A stretch of 64,000 nt of DNA from CBDDBX01 sp965225955 (GTDB taxonomy: Bacteria; Acidobacteriota; Aminicenantia; UBA2199): assembly GCA_965225955.1 (NCBI GenBank), contig CBDDBX010000018.1, positions 93,663-157,662 on the forward strand, given 5' to 3'. The first letter of the stretch is position 1; each line of letters opens with the position of its first letter. The notes under the pieces are model-generated. The model did not search any database. It was not told the DNA's origin and was given only the letters and a program-made list of their open reading frames with translations. A program made the translations under genes and the position numbers. Shown here piece by piece: positions 16,868 to 25,180 of this stretch.

Positions 16868-18415
16868 CTACCATTTCAAAACTCTTTTTTCAATCAAAAA
16901 AAGAGTACCAAAAACAAGTCCCGCAATGCATCCTTTAACACCTAAGTGCACAACTGTAAGCAGAGTGGTTTCAGGCATATCTGTTAAGGCTCTTAAGCCT
17001 ATTACCAGCAAACCTCCTGCAATAATATTTACAATAGCAGAAACTTTGAATCTCCACCCCATAGATCCTGCACCAATCTCTTTTTTAAGATACCGTCTCA
17101 TTAACACCATATTAAATGTAAAAGCAAGTGAAGAGGCCAGTGCTATACCTTTATGCCCCATTCCCATCGTCTCTGCAAAAAGGTATGCAAATACTATATT
17201 AAGAATAGCTCCTGCAAATGAGATCTTCAGAGCATACTTATTTTTACTGAACAGAGATAGTATTCTGGTATAGTAACCAACAAGGCTAAGAGGCAATATC
17301 CCGACAGCATACATCATAAAAGCCTGAGCTGTCAGTATCATTGAGTTCTCATCAAAAGCCCCTCTCATAAAAGCCAGTCTCACAATCTCTTCTGCAGCTG
17401 CAAGAATAATAGTTGTTACAGGAATTATAAGCAGAAGATTCAGGCTGATTCCTTTATTCAGCAATTTATTGAACTCCTCTCTGTTATCATTATCTTTCAT
17501 CTTATTAAGAGTAGGATTAATCCCTCTGGATATTGAGAGTGAAATTATTGCAAAAGGAAGCTGAAATAGTCTCTGGGCATAACTTAATGAAGAGATAGCG
17601 CCGGAAAACAGACTTGTTGCAAGAACCCTTGTAAATACCTCAGAGCTCTTAGTCAGAATAGAATTAAGGGTTATTATTCCACTCTCTTTCTTAATTACAT
17701 CAACTTCAGAACTACTGTCTCTGAATTTCAGGCTATAGATTGCGTTGGTTTCTCTGCGAAAACTTTTTCTGCATACAAAGATTATCTGAATAAGAAACTG
17801 TAAAAAAGCTCCAAGTACATACCCGGCTGCAATTGAATAACCACCCCAGGACTCCTCAAACAGATACACAGATATTATTACCCCTACACTCAGCATAACC
17901 GGAGCAAAAGCAAATATCCAGTTCTTATCAAAGAAGTTAAGAAGGCTTCCAACAAAAGCTGCCAGTCCTATAAAAAGCATAAAGGGCAACATCACCAGCA
18001 CCAGATTCAGAGTCATGTCGTAGTCAAAATGTCCGGCAGAAACCAGGAACCCAAAGACTCCGGGAAAACTATCTTTCAGTGAAAAGAGAAGAGGTATAAT
18101 GAGATAGAAAAGAGCTGTAACACATAAAAGAATTACAAAAAACCAGTTAAATACAACAGAGAGAAACTTCCATGCCCTCTTATGTTCTCCACGATCATAT
18201 ATTGTTTTAAAAGGAGGCATAAAAGCTCTTTCCACCATATCCTCACCAAGAATCTGTCTCATAATATTCGGGAATATCAGAGCAAGACTGAAAGCATCTG
18301 CTATCTTCCCGGTTCCAAAATAGTGAGCGACTATCATATCTCTGAAAAATCCGAAAACTCTTGAAATCGTTGTTCCGGTGAAAATTTTGAAAATATTCTT
18401 AAAAATCTGTGTCAA
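16868..18415 (-). CDS. murJ: Lipid II flippase MurJ (MviN family)
   Basis: A 515-aa polytopic membrane protein of the MOP/MATE-like superfamily with about 14 transmembrane helices, the normal length for MurJ. The N-terminal motif TISRVFGFFRDMIVAHYFG is diagnostic, with the conserved arginines of helix 1. It moves undecaprenyl-linked peptidoglycan precursor across the inner membrane. The start is a TTG: no in-frame ATG occurs before residue 27, and GGAG lies about ten bases upstream. uppP in this window acts in the same lipid-carrier cycle. Confidence 0.93.
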   Translation of the reverse strand: MTQIFKNIFKIFTGTTISRVFGFFRDMIVAHYFGTGKIADAFSLALIFPNIMRQILGEDMVERAFMPPFKTIYDRGEHKRAWKFLSVVFNWFFVILLCVTALFYLIIPLLFSLKDSFPGVFGFLVSAGHFDYDMTLNLVLVMLPFMLFIGLAAFVGSLLNFFDKNWIFAFAPVMLSVGVIISVYLFEESWGGYSIAAGYVLGAFLQFLIQIIFVCRKSFRRETNAIYSLKFRDSSSEVDVIKKESGIITLNSILTKSSEVFTRVLATSLFSGAISSLSYAQRLFQLPFAIISLSISRGINPTLNKMKDNDNREEFNKLLNKGISLNLLLIIPVTTIILAAAEEIVRLAFMRGAFDENSMILTAQAFMMYAVGILPLSLVGYYTRILSLFSKNKYALKISFAGAILNIVFAYLFAETMGMGHKGIALASSLAFTFNMVLMRRYLKKEIGAGSMGWRFKVSAIVNIIAGGLLVIGLRALTDMPETTLLTVVHLGVKGCIAGLVFGTLFLIEKRVLKW

Positions 18416-18474
18416 TCTGATCTATCTCCGTTATATACAGAAAATTGTAACATATTTATTTATCACTTTTCATT

Positions 18475-18503
18475 TTCCCACGTGTTAAAATAGGTTATAT
18501 AAT
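18475..18503 (+). promoter_or_regulatory. Promoter of the lipoprotein gene
   Basis: A perfect TATAAT (18498-18503) lies 17 bases after TTCCCA (18475-18480, a 3/6 match). It is 22 bases before the ATG of the lipoprotein. Confidence 0.5.
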
Positions 18504-18525
18504 TTTTGAAATAAGGGAGTAAATT

Positions 18526-19140
18526 ATGAAATTTTTTTTCATCTTATCAACTATCGCCACTCTGTTCTTTACCAGCTGTGCTTTCACGGATATCAACTCT
18601 TTTGCTGATCCCGATTTTGCAGGAGCACGTTATAAGAAAATTATGGTAAAGTGCGAAGGTACAGATATGAGAACAGTAAAAAAGATAGAGAGGCTGTTTT
18701 GCGAAAAACTTAACTCTTCATCATCCACTGCAGCTATTGCAGATTTTGAAATTTTCCTTCCTACCCGGGAATATAGTGATGATGATTTCTATTCAACTCT
18801 TGAAAGACGTGGAGTAGATGCTTTTCTCATTCTTGAACTTACAGACAAATACTTTGAAGAGTACCAGAATCCAACCTATATCAGCAGTAAAAGGGTTACC
18901 CGTTATCGCTATGGAAGAAGAATAACAACCGAAAGAACTATCGTAACCGGAGGGGACATCTCCCAGTTACCAAACCTTAAATACCGCCTGACTCTTTATG
19001 ATACTAAAACCGGACGAAAAGCCTGGATCGCTTCATCCCATACATCAGGTAGTGAACTTGCAGATCTCTCAATTATGATAGAGTCACTAGCCGGTAAATG
19101 CCTTGAAGAACTCAAAGCAAAAGGGATGATATCAAACTAA
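18526..19140 (+). CDS. Predicted lipoprotein of unknown function
   Basis: A 204-aa protein with a lipoprotein signal peptide and lipobox ending FFTSC (acylated cysteine at residue 18). The mature part alternates beta strands and helices and includes a basic YRYGRR stretch and an LTLYDTKTGRKAWIASSHTSG segment, similar in style to DUF4136-like or CsgG-like periplasmic lipoproteins (GxxWxA near a C-terminal helix). No specific family is recognised with confidence. GGGAG precedes the ATG. It stands alone between its promoter and a shared hairpin. Confidence 0.75.
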   Translation: MKFFFILSTIATLFFTSCAFTDINSFADPDFAGARYKKIMVKCEGTDMRTVKKIERLFCEKLNSSSSTAAIADFEIFLPTREYSDDDFYSTLERRGVDAFLILELTDKYFEEYQNPTYISSKRVTRYRYGRRITTERTIVTGGDISQLPNLKYRLTLYDTKTGRKAWIASSHTSGSELADLSIMIESLAGKCLEELKAKGMISN

Positions 19141-19157
19141 CAGACTCATTTACAAAA

Positions 19158-19186
19158 GGCAGATTATCTTAACTGGTTAATCTGCC
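19158..19186. terminator. Bidirectional terminator hairpin
   Basis: Perfect 9-bp stem GGCAGATTA / TAATCTGCC with an 11-base loop between convergent genes. On the minus strand it is followed by TTTT, so it best serves the map gene. Confidence 0.6.
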
Positions 19187-19197
19187 ATACAATTTAT

Positions 19198-19962
19198 CTA
19201 AATCTCCTCTTCTCTGAGAGTTAAAATTTCACACCCTGTATTTGTTACAGCAATAGTATGCTCAAATTGAGCTGAAAGCTTTCCATCTTCAGTAGCAACT
19301 GTCCAGTCATCATCAAGATGCTTTATCCTTCTGCTTCCTTCATTTATCATAGGTTCAATAGTGAAGACCATTCCTTTTGTCAGCTTTATTCCTTTTCCCT
19401 TTTTTCCAAAATGAGCAACCTGAGGCTCTTCATGCATCTCTCTCCCGATACCGTGACCACAATACTCCCTGACAACAGTGTATCCTTTTTTAACAGCGTG
19501 CTGGTGAATGTGAAAGCCCACATCTCCTATCGTATTACCTGGTCTGACCTGCCCTATTCCCTTAAAAAGGCATTCACGGGTAACAGTACAAAGCCTTTTG
19601 GCTTCTTCACTACATTCACCAATCAGATACATTCTTGAAGTATCAGCAATCAGCCCGTGTTTCTTAACTGTTACATCCAGATTAACAATATCGCCATCTT
19701 TCAGAACATCATATCTGGAGGGTACCCCGTGACAGACAATATCGTTTATTGATGAATTAAGTGCAAACTTAAAATCATACTGACCAATGGAAGATGGAAT
19801 AGCATCATAATCTTCCCGAATCCACTGCTCCGCAAGTTTAGCAATATAGTATGTATCTACACCCGGCTTCATCTCAGGTATCAATCTCGATAGAACTGCA
19901 CCGGCAATTTTACCTGTTTCCCGATAAAGCATCATATCTCTTGACGATTTAAGTGGTATCAC
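19198..19962 (-). CDS. map: Type I methionine aminopeptidase
   Basis: The enzyme removes the initiator methionine from nascent proteins. All metal-ligand contexts are visible: VNLDVTVKKHGLIADTS (two Asp), CGHGIGREMHEEP (His), FTIEPM (Glu) and QFEHTIAV (Glu). The GTG at 19962 is preferred (254 aa): it gives the family-typical beginning (M)IPLKSSRDMM with AAGG/AGG upstream, whereas the TTG at 19980 adds an atypical extension. The start lies inside the 3' end of the ParD-like gene (14-base overlap), so the two are coupled. There is no SecA-type zinc-finger extension. Confidence 0.93.
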   Translation of the reverse strand: MIPLKSSRDMMLYRETGKIAGAVLSRLIPEMKPGVDTYYIAKLAEQWIREDYDAIPSSIGQYDFKFALNSSINDIVCHGVPSRYDVLKDGDIVNLDVTVKKHGLIADTSRMYLIGECSEEAKRLCTVTRECLFKGIGQVRPGNTIGDVGFHIHQHAVKKGYTVVREYCGHGIGREMHEEPQVAHFGKKGKGIKLTKGMVFTIEPMINEGSRRIKHLDDDWTVATEDGKLSAQFEHTIAVTNTGCEILTLREEEI

Positions 19963-20176
19963 TTTTCCTGCCTTTCTCAACTATTTCAGAGATCTTAATA
20001 TCCGGATATTTAAAAAGTAAATCCCGGATTTCTTCATAATTTATAGAAGGATGCATCTCAGAAAGCATACCGATTTTAATCCAGTGCTCGGCCTGAGAAT
20101 TGAGAGATCTGTCAAAAACTCCTGCGGCTTTTCTCAATTCATCATGAATCTCTTCTGATATTTTTACAATACCCAT
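19949..20176 (-). CDS. ParD-like antitoxin-family protein
   Basis: A 75-aa protein starting MGIVKISEEIHDELRKAA, matching the ParD-like antitoxin family (PF11903). The N-terminal KISEEIHDEL region resembles a short ribbon-helix-helix strand, and the NSQAEHWIKIGMLSE segment is the family signature. The start at 20176 is chosen by homology; the upstream ribosome site is weak. No ParE-like toxin gene is next to it; instead it overlaps map. Either it is a solitary regulator or its partner is MetAP or a distant gene. Confidence 0.75.
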   Translation of the reverse strand: MGIVKISEEIHDELRKAAGVFDRSLNSQAEHWIKIGMLSEMHPSINYEEIRDLLFKYPDIKISEIVEKGRKSDTT

Positions 20177-20399
20177 ATACGATATATAGCATTTTATATA
20201 TAAAAATACAATCACATATCAGAAAACATATACAACCAACCCGGATATTGATCAGATGTTTCACATTTTCCTGAAATAGTTTTTTCATAAACGGACTCAA
20301 TAACCACTATCAGAACGCAGGATCACTACCTCTTTTTCAACCAGAACCATCTTATTCAGAGAATCAACTACATTGATGATAATTCTCTATATTCATACC

Positions 20400-20422
20400 A
20401 ATATATACTTATCAGATATATT
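20400..20422. promoter_or_regulatory. AT-rich inverted repeat before the MoSto-like pair
   Basis: AATATAT (20400-20406) and ATATATT (20416-20422) are perfect complements around a nine-base spacer and lie directly before the AAAAGGAG ribosome site. The position would suit a repressor site (a ModE-like TATAT...ATATA arrangement is imaginable), but such AT repeats also arise by chance. Confidence 0.3.
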
Positions 20423-20436
20423 AAAAGGAGATTTAT

Positions 20437-20649
20437 ATGAAACCTAAAATATTCTATAGACAAAGAACAAAAGTTGGAGAAAAAGAGAAAAAGCCTCGTT
20501 TTCGCATGGTAGCTGTGGCAGGTATTGAGTTGAACTTCTACACAGATCATCTTAGAAAAAAAGAGCTTGAGCAGATAGCAAAGGAGGTTGGTGCCACAAT
20601 GATTGAACTTAAGATAGAACCAGAAGATGCTGAGGTTAAAATAGATTGA
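20437..20649 (+). CDS. Small conserved-looking protein upstream of the MoSto-like kinase
   Basis: A 70-aa soluble protein, not recognised as a named family. It has a basic N-terminus (YRQRTKVGEKEKKPRFR), a beta-rich centre (FRMVAVAGIELNFY), a helix (HLRKKELEQIAKEVGA) and a C-terminal strand with acidic residues. AAAGGAG lies at good spacing. It ends ten bases before the kinase gene, so they form an operon. The arrangement suggests it may bind or regulate the MoSto-like protein; that is an inference from context only. Confidence 0.7.
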   Translation: MKPKIFYRQRTKVGEKEKKPRFRMVAVAGIELNFYTDHLRKKELEQIAKEVGATMIELKIEPEDAEVKID

Positions 20650-20659
20650 GAGTAGTACA

Positions 20660-21487
20660 ATGAGTTTAACAAGAGACCGCGATAACAAACGCCTGCATAT
20701 TAAGAGCAAACTCATGGGTGAAAGCCTGGTAAGCAAAGAGTTCAACAACTCTCTGGAAATACCTGAGCAGAAGAGGCTCTTTCCGGATCTCAACATAATG
20801 AAAATTGGAGGCCAGTCAATATGTGACAGAGGCAAAAACGGCCTGCCTTCAATTATTGAAGAGATAGCTGCCAATAGAAATGCATATAAGATGCTTTTAA
20901 CCACAGGAGGTGGAACAAGGAGCAGACATATATACAATATTGGTCTTGAACTTGGAATGCCAACAGGAATTATTGCCAGATTCGGAACATCTGTTTCTGA
21001 ACAAAATGCTCTTATGGTGTCTGTTCTGCTTGCAAAATACGGAGGCATAAAAATCGGCAACGATGAGCTGGTTAAACTATCACAGTATTTTGCCCAGAAA
21101 AGCATACCTGTGATACATGGTATGCCTCCCTACGACCTGTTTGCACTTCCTCCTGCTACAGGCAGAATACCAATTCACAGAACCGATGTAGGAACTCTTA
21201 TACTTGCAGATCTGCTGGGTGTTAATAAGGTTATCTTCATAAAAGATGAAAAGGGACTCTACACTCATGATCCCAAGAAGAAGTTTGATGCTGAATTTAT
21301 CCCCCGAATAAGCATTGATGAACTTCTGGCAAAAGATCTTGATGATCTGATTATAGAACGCCCTTGTATAGATATTCTTAAAAACAGTACTGTGTTAAAA
21401 GAGATTCATATAATAAACGGATTAAAAAAAGGAAATATAACAGCAGCTCTGAAAGGAGATCAGGTAGGAACAATAATCCACTGCTGA
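20660..21487 (+). CDS. Molybdenum-storage-protein-like amino-acid-kinase-fold protein
   Basis: A 275-aa member of the amino-acid/UMP kinase fold (PF00696). Its motifs match Azotobacter MosB closely: MKIGGQSICDRG, LLTTGGGTRSRHIY, HGMPPYDLF, IPIHRTDVGTLILADLLG, VIFIKDEKGLYT, FIPRISIDELL and a C-terminal VGTII. MoSto is an (alpha-beta)3 cage that stores polyoxomolybdate or tungstate with ATP. Here there is only one kinase gene and a 70-aa partner, so a homo-oligomer is likely. True UMP kinase is less likely because of the MPPYDLF and extended N-terminal features. Confidence 0.78.
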   Translation: MSLTRDRDNKRLHIKSKLMGESLVSKEFNNSLEIPEQKRLFPDLNIMKIGGQSICDRGKNGLPSIIEEIAANRNAYKMLLTTGGGTRSRHIYNIGLELGMPTGIIARFGTSVSEQNALMVSVLLAKYGGIKIGNDELVKLSQYFAQKSIPVIHGMPPYDLFALPPATGRIPIHRTDVGTLILADLLGVNKVIFIKDEKGLYTHDPKKKFDAEFIPRISIDELLAKDLDDLIIERPCIDILKNSTVLKEIHIINGLKKGNITAALKGDQVGTIIHC

Positions 21488-21506
21488 TAAAAAGTAATAT
21501 AAAATG

Positions 21507-21534
21507 AACAGAGACTAAGATCTTAGTCTCTGTT
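21507..21534. terminator. Perfect-palindrome bidirectional terminator
   Basis: A 28-base perfect palindrome, AACAGAGACTAAGA (21507-21520) and its complement (21521-21534), lies between the convergent kinase and YfcC genes. Confidence 0.7.
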
Positions 21535-21559
21535 ATATATAATTAAAAAGTAAGAAGAA

Positions 21560-23212
21560 TCAGAACCCGTTAATTTTCATTGTAACAGTAGGTATAAGAA
21601 GTAAAAATCCTATAATTGACATAACAAGTATAAAAGGAAAGATCCACTTGAACCACTTCTCGTAAGGTATCCTTGCTACTCCTATAACAGCAATCATAAC
21701 CGGAGAAATAGGAGTTATCATATTAGTGAAACCGTCTCCAAACTGATAAGCCATTACTGTAGCCTGACGTGAGATACCAACCAGATCTGAAAAAGGCGCC
21801 ATAATAGGCATCGTCAGAGCAGCTTTTGCTGAAGCTGATGGTATCAGCAGATTAATCCCGGTCTGGATAACATACATAGCTCCAACTGTTGCAGTACCAC
21901 CCATTCCGTCCATCATACCTGCCAGACTGTTCAGAATGGTATCTATTACTCTGCCATCTTCAAGAATTATTATAATTCCTCCGGCAAATCCAACAACCAG
22001 AGCTGCAGATAGAAAATCTTTTACCCCTTCAATAAACAGTTTAACTATTTTATCCGGCGAATAACCTGAAGCCGCACCTGAAATAATACCAAGACTAAAG
22101 AACAGGGTTGCTATTTCCATTATATGCCATCCATATCCCATTACACCTACAATAAGAACCCCCATTGCAACAGCAAGGAGAAAAAGAATATAGAAGTGAA
22201 CAGATCTTCGAAGAGTTAGATAACCTCCAATAGCATATACAACTGTTATTATCGGGAAAAATGGCATAGAAAAAGATGCATCCCCTACAGTCAGAGTTGT
22301 AGAAACATCTGTATAAGAGAGTTTTGCAAATATCAGAAGAATAGCACCAAATACATACCAGGAGATTCCGGGTGTAACGTACTTAAGCACATCACCATCA
22401 CCTCTTCCTTTCTCTCTCCAGTATTCATCCTCTTCATACACAAGGGATTTTTCCGGTGTCTTTTTCACTTTACCTGCGTACTTAAGTATCCAGATAATGC
22501 CTATTAAATTTATAACAAACCAGCAGACAATCCGGTATTCCATCCCCGAATACAGAGGCAGATCAGAAAGTCCCTGAGCAATACCAATAGTAAAAGGATT
22601 AAGAACAGCTCCGGCAAACCCCAGCCCTGCAGCAACAAAAACTACAAGAACCCCTGTAATTGAGTCATACCCCATCGATATAACCAGAGGCACAACAATA
22701 ATAATGAATGGAATAGTCTCTTCACTCATGCCAAAAACAGCACCAAACACACTGAATAGAAGCATAATAAGTGTCAGTACAATATTCTCAACGCCTATTT
22801 TTCTGAAAATTCCTTTACCATCAAGGCGTTTTGTAAATTCAAGAAAACTGTTAATTCCAGCATCTATTGCCTTACTGCAGTTTATTATCCAGAAAGCTCC
22901 GCCGATCATGAGAATAAAAACAATGATCCCTGCCTGCTTTTCAAAGCCTTTGTAAAATGCGCTGAAAATCTGCCAGCTCTGAGGATTACTTTCTACAGCT
23001 TTATATACTTTCTGAGTAACTCCGGCTGAGTTTTTGACCTCTTCATACTGCCCCCCTGGAATTACCCAGGTTGAGAGTGCAGCCAGCACAATAATAAAAA
23101 AAATGATTACATAAGTATTCGGTATCTTCTTCATAGATGGATTGTAAAAAAAACAGGAGAGATCTTCAACTCCGGATTTAACAAAAAATTCATTTAAATC
23201 AGACTTTTCCAT
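21560..23212 (-). CDS. YfcC-family membrane carrier
   Basis: A polytopic inner-membrane protein of the YfcC/DcuC-related ion-transporter group (PF03606), about 12 transmembrane helices. The N-terminal KIPNTYVIIFFIIVLAALST and WVIPGGQY motif, and the C-terminal NLLIPSASAKAALTMPIMAP hairpin, are typical. Family members carry dicarboxylates, amino acids or peptides with protons or sodium; the substrate is not predictable. The longest frame starts at 23212 (550 aa); a start at 23134 (524 aa, MKKIPNTY) fits the usual family N-terminus but neither has a good ribosome site. Confidence 0.85.
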   Translation of the reverse strand: MEKSDLNEFFVKSGVEDLSCFFYNPSMKKIPNTYVIIFFIIVLAALSTWVIPGGQYEEVKNSAGVTQKVYKAVESNPQSWQIFSAFYKGFEKQAGIIVFILMIGGAFWIINCSKAIDAGINSFLEFTKRLDGKGIFRKIGVENIVLTLIMLLFSVFGAVFGMSEETIPFIIIVVPLVISMGYDSITGVLVVFVAAGLGFAGAVLNPFTIGIAQGLSDLPLYSGMEYRIVCWFVINLIGIIWILKYAGKVKKTPEKSLVYEEDEYWREKGRGDGDVLKYVTPGISWYVFGAILLIFAKLSYTDVSTTLTVGDASFSMPFFPIITVVYAIGGYLTLRRSVHFYILFLLAVAMGVLIVGVMGYGWHIMEIATLFFSLGIISGAASGYSPDKIVKLFIEGVKDFLSAALVVGFAGGIIIILEDGRVIDTILNSLAGMMDGMGGTATVGAMYVIQTGINLLIPSASAKAALTMPIMAPFSDLVGISRQATVMAYQFGDGFTNMITPISPVMIAVIGVARIPYEKWFKWIFPFILVMSIIGFLLLIPTVTMKINGF

Positions 23213-23259
23213 AACTTCGCAGATTTAAAATACCTATATATCCTTTTATGGAGATTAAG

Positions 23260-24450
23260 ATGAGAGTAGCAATTTATGCAGGAATGTACAAAGAGAATCA
23301 GGATGGTGCTACAAGAACTTTGTATAAACTAACCTCTCATCTGCTGTCAGAAGGAATCGAAACAGGAATATGGGGTTTCTCAATAACTCCCAGATCCCAC
23401 AGATATTTGAAATTGCATAAAGTTCTCTCTGTTCCAATTCCTTTTTATAAAGACTACCGCCTTACCATACCTAACCCTGTAACTATTAATCAGATTAAAG
23501 AATTTTCACCGGATATTATTCATATAACTGTACCGGATCTTACAGGGCAACTACTAACATCCTGGGCCAGAAAAAGAGATATTCCGGTTATAACGTCATA
23601 TCACACAGACTTCATCTCATATCTTCCTACATATAAACTAGGAGTTCTGGCCGGAGCAATGAAAAAATATTTCAGGTACTTTTACAACAGGAGCCTTGCA
23701 GTATATGCTCCAACAACAGAAGCAGAAAGCCAGTTAAAAAAGTATGGAATAAAAAATACCAGAATCTGGAGCCGGGGAATCAATCTGCAGGAGTTCTCAC
23801 CGGAAATGAGATCATACTATCTACGCTTAAGATGGGGAGTAGAAAAAAGTAAAGTAATTTTGTTTGCAGGACGTTTCGTATGGTACAAAGGCCTGGATGT
23901 ATTTATAGATGTTTACCAGGAACTGCGATATAGAAAAGATATCAGATTTGTACTTGCGGGAGATGGCCCCATAAGAACAGAACTTGAAAAGAGAATGCCG
24001 GAAGCAATTTTTACAGGCTATCTTAAAGGCAGAGAGCTTGCCGAAGCTTACGCCAGTTCAGATCTCTTTCTTTTTCCATCTGTTACAGAAACATTTGGTA
24101 ACGTAGTTCAGGAAGCTCTGGCATCAGGTATACCAGCAATAGTATCTGATGTTGGCGGTTGCAAAGAGATTATTAAAAACTCCGATGCCGGGTTAATTGC
24201 TGAAGCCGGAAATTCAGAGGAATTTGCATCCTGTTGCCTTGACCTTATAGATAACCCTGTAAAAAGAGATTCATTTAGAAATAATGGATTGCAATATGTT
24301 AAAACCTGCAGCTGGAAGATAATAAACAGTAATCTCGTAAAAGACTACTCCAGCTATATAAATGGGAGTTCAAAAACAACAGATCAGAATGAAAATTCTA
24401 AAGTGGCGGATTATTCAGCCTCATCTTCAAGTACTACAGCAGTTCCATAA
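23260..24450 (+). CDS. Group 4 glycosyltransferase (GT-B fold)
   Basis: A 396-aa retaining glycosyltransferase of family GT4. The start at 23260 is chosen because GGAG lies six bases upstream; an ATG at 23248 would overlap that site. The N-terminal acceptor half includes HITVPDLTGQLL and TSYHTDFISYL, close to MgtA/SQD2-like enzymes. The C-terminal donor half has GRFVWYKGLD, LAGDGP and the E-X7-E motif in TETFGNVVQEAL. Such enzymes build glycolipids or surface polysaccharides. Its last 40 bases overlap the convergent YbjQ gene; the C-terminal tail (GSSKTTDQNENS...) looks disordered. Confidence 0.88.
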   Translation: MRVAIYAGMYKENQDGATRTLYKLTSHLLSEGIETGIWGFSITPRSHRYLKLHKVLSVPIPFYKDYRLTIPNPVTINQIKEFSPDIIHITVPDLTGQLLTSWARKRDIPVITSYHTDFISYLPTYKLGVLAGAMKKYFRYFYNRSLAVYAPTTEAESQLKKYGIKNTRIWSRGINLQEFSPEMRSYYLRLRWGVEKSKVILFAGRFVWYKGLDVFIDVYQELRYRKDIRFVLAGDGPIRTELEKRMPEAIFTGYLKGRELAEAYASSDLFLFPSVTETFGNVVQEALASGIPAIVSDVGGCKEIIKNSDAGLIAEAGNSEEFASCCLDLIDNPVKRDSFRNNGLQYVKTCSWKIINSNLVKDYSSYINGSSKTTDQNENSKVADYSASSSSTTAVP

Positions 24451-24737
24451 GCCAGAATTTCTGCAGCATTACTCATAACAGTTGAAGTTGAAAATCTTAC
24501 ACTCACAATAGCATTGGCGCCAAGGGATTCTGCAGAAGCTTTCATTCTGTCCAGAGCCTGCTCTCTGGATTCAGCAATCATTTTGGTATAATCAATAATC
24601 TCTCCACCAATAAGATTTCTGATTGAAGCCATAATATCATGTCCCACATGTCTGGCTCTTACAGTATTTCCCTTAACAAGACCGAAATTCTTTACAATCT
24701 TTTTGCCGTTAATGCAATCTGTTGTGTACACCTTCAT
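24411..24737 (-). CDS. YbjQ-family protein
   Basis: A 108-aa protein of the putative heavy-metal-binding YbjQ family (PF01906), a pentameric alpha/beta fold. The diagnostic GEIIDYTKMIAESREQALDRM and LGANAIVSVRFSTS segments are present. It is third in an operon after an ECF sigma factor and anti-sigma factor; its ATG overlaps the anti-sigma TGA (ATGA), with AGGAG at good spacing. The family's biochemical role is unsettled; context suggests part of an envelope-stress response. Confidence 0.88.
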   Translation of the reverse strand: MKVYTTDCINGKKIVKNFGLVKGNTVRARHVGHDIMASIRNLIGGEIIDYTKMIAESREQALDRMKASAESLGANAIVSVRFSTSTVMSNAAEILAYGTAVVLEDEAE

Positions 24738-25180
24738 ATATCAATCTCCTCATATCTCTCCTTTTTACGATAGAACAGTTGCTCCTTAAGGATAGATACA
24801 AAAAGAATAATACTACCGCTTATAAAAGTAAATAACCCTATAATAAGAATCAATGAAGCATCAGGATCAGTTATAAGGTTCTCCATGAATTTCCATCCTG
24901 CAAAAGCAAGAATTATCAAAACTCCTGCAATAAAAACTATCCATGCAGTTTTTCGCTCAAGCCTGTTGTAGACAGAATCACTATATTTTTCCCACACCTC
25001 TTCATCAGGTTTTTTATACTGCATCTCAGTCAGTACAGCTTCAAGTTCTCCAAACTCTTCAAACTCTCTTCTGCACTCTTCGCACTCACCAAGATGCTCT
25101 TCTACAATTCTACGCTCTTTATCATCCAGTTCCCCTTCAGCAAGAAGAGGAATCATGAATTTAATCTCTTCATGTTTCAT
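24734..25180 (-). CDS. Anti-sigma factor with zf-HC2 domain and two membrane helices
   Basis: A 148-aa inner-membrane protein. The start at 25180 overlaps the sigma-factor TGA (ATGA) and has GGAGAGG upstream; an alternative GTG at 25189 is less suitable. The N-terminal zinc-finger anti-sigma motif is H-X3-C-X2-C in EEHLGECEECRREF (residues about 28-40). Two hydrophobic helices follow (about 80-98 and 110-132). It should hold the adjacent ECF sigma factor at the membrane until a signal releases it. Confidence 0.88.
   Translation of the reverse strand: MKHEEIKFMIPLLAEGELDDKERRIVEEHLGECEECRREFEEFGELEAVLTEMQYKKPDEEVWEKYSDSVYNRLERKTAWIVFIAGVLIILAFAGWKFMENLITDPDASLILIIGLFTFISGSIILFVSILKEQLFYRKKERYEEIDI

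Noticed and set aside
20400..20422. ModE-type molybdate operator before the MoSto-like gene
   Set aside because: The repeat is made only of A and T and lacks the flanking CG bases of known ModE sites, so the name is not supported.
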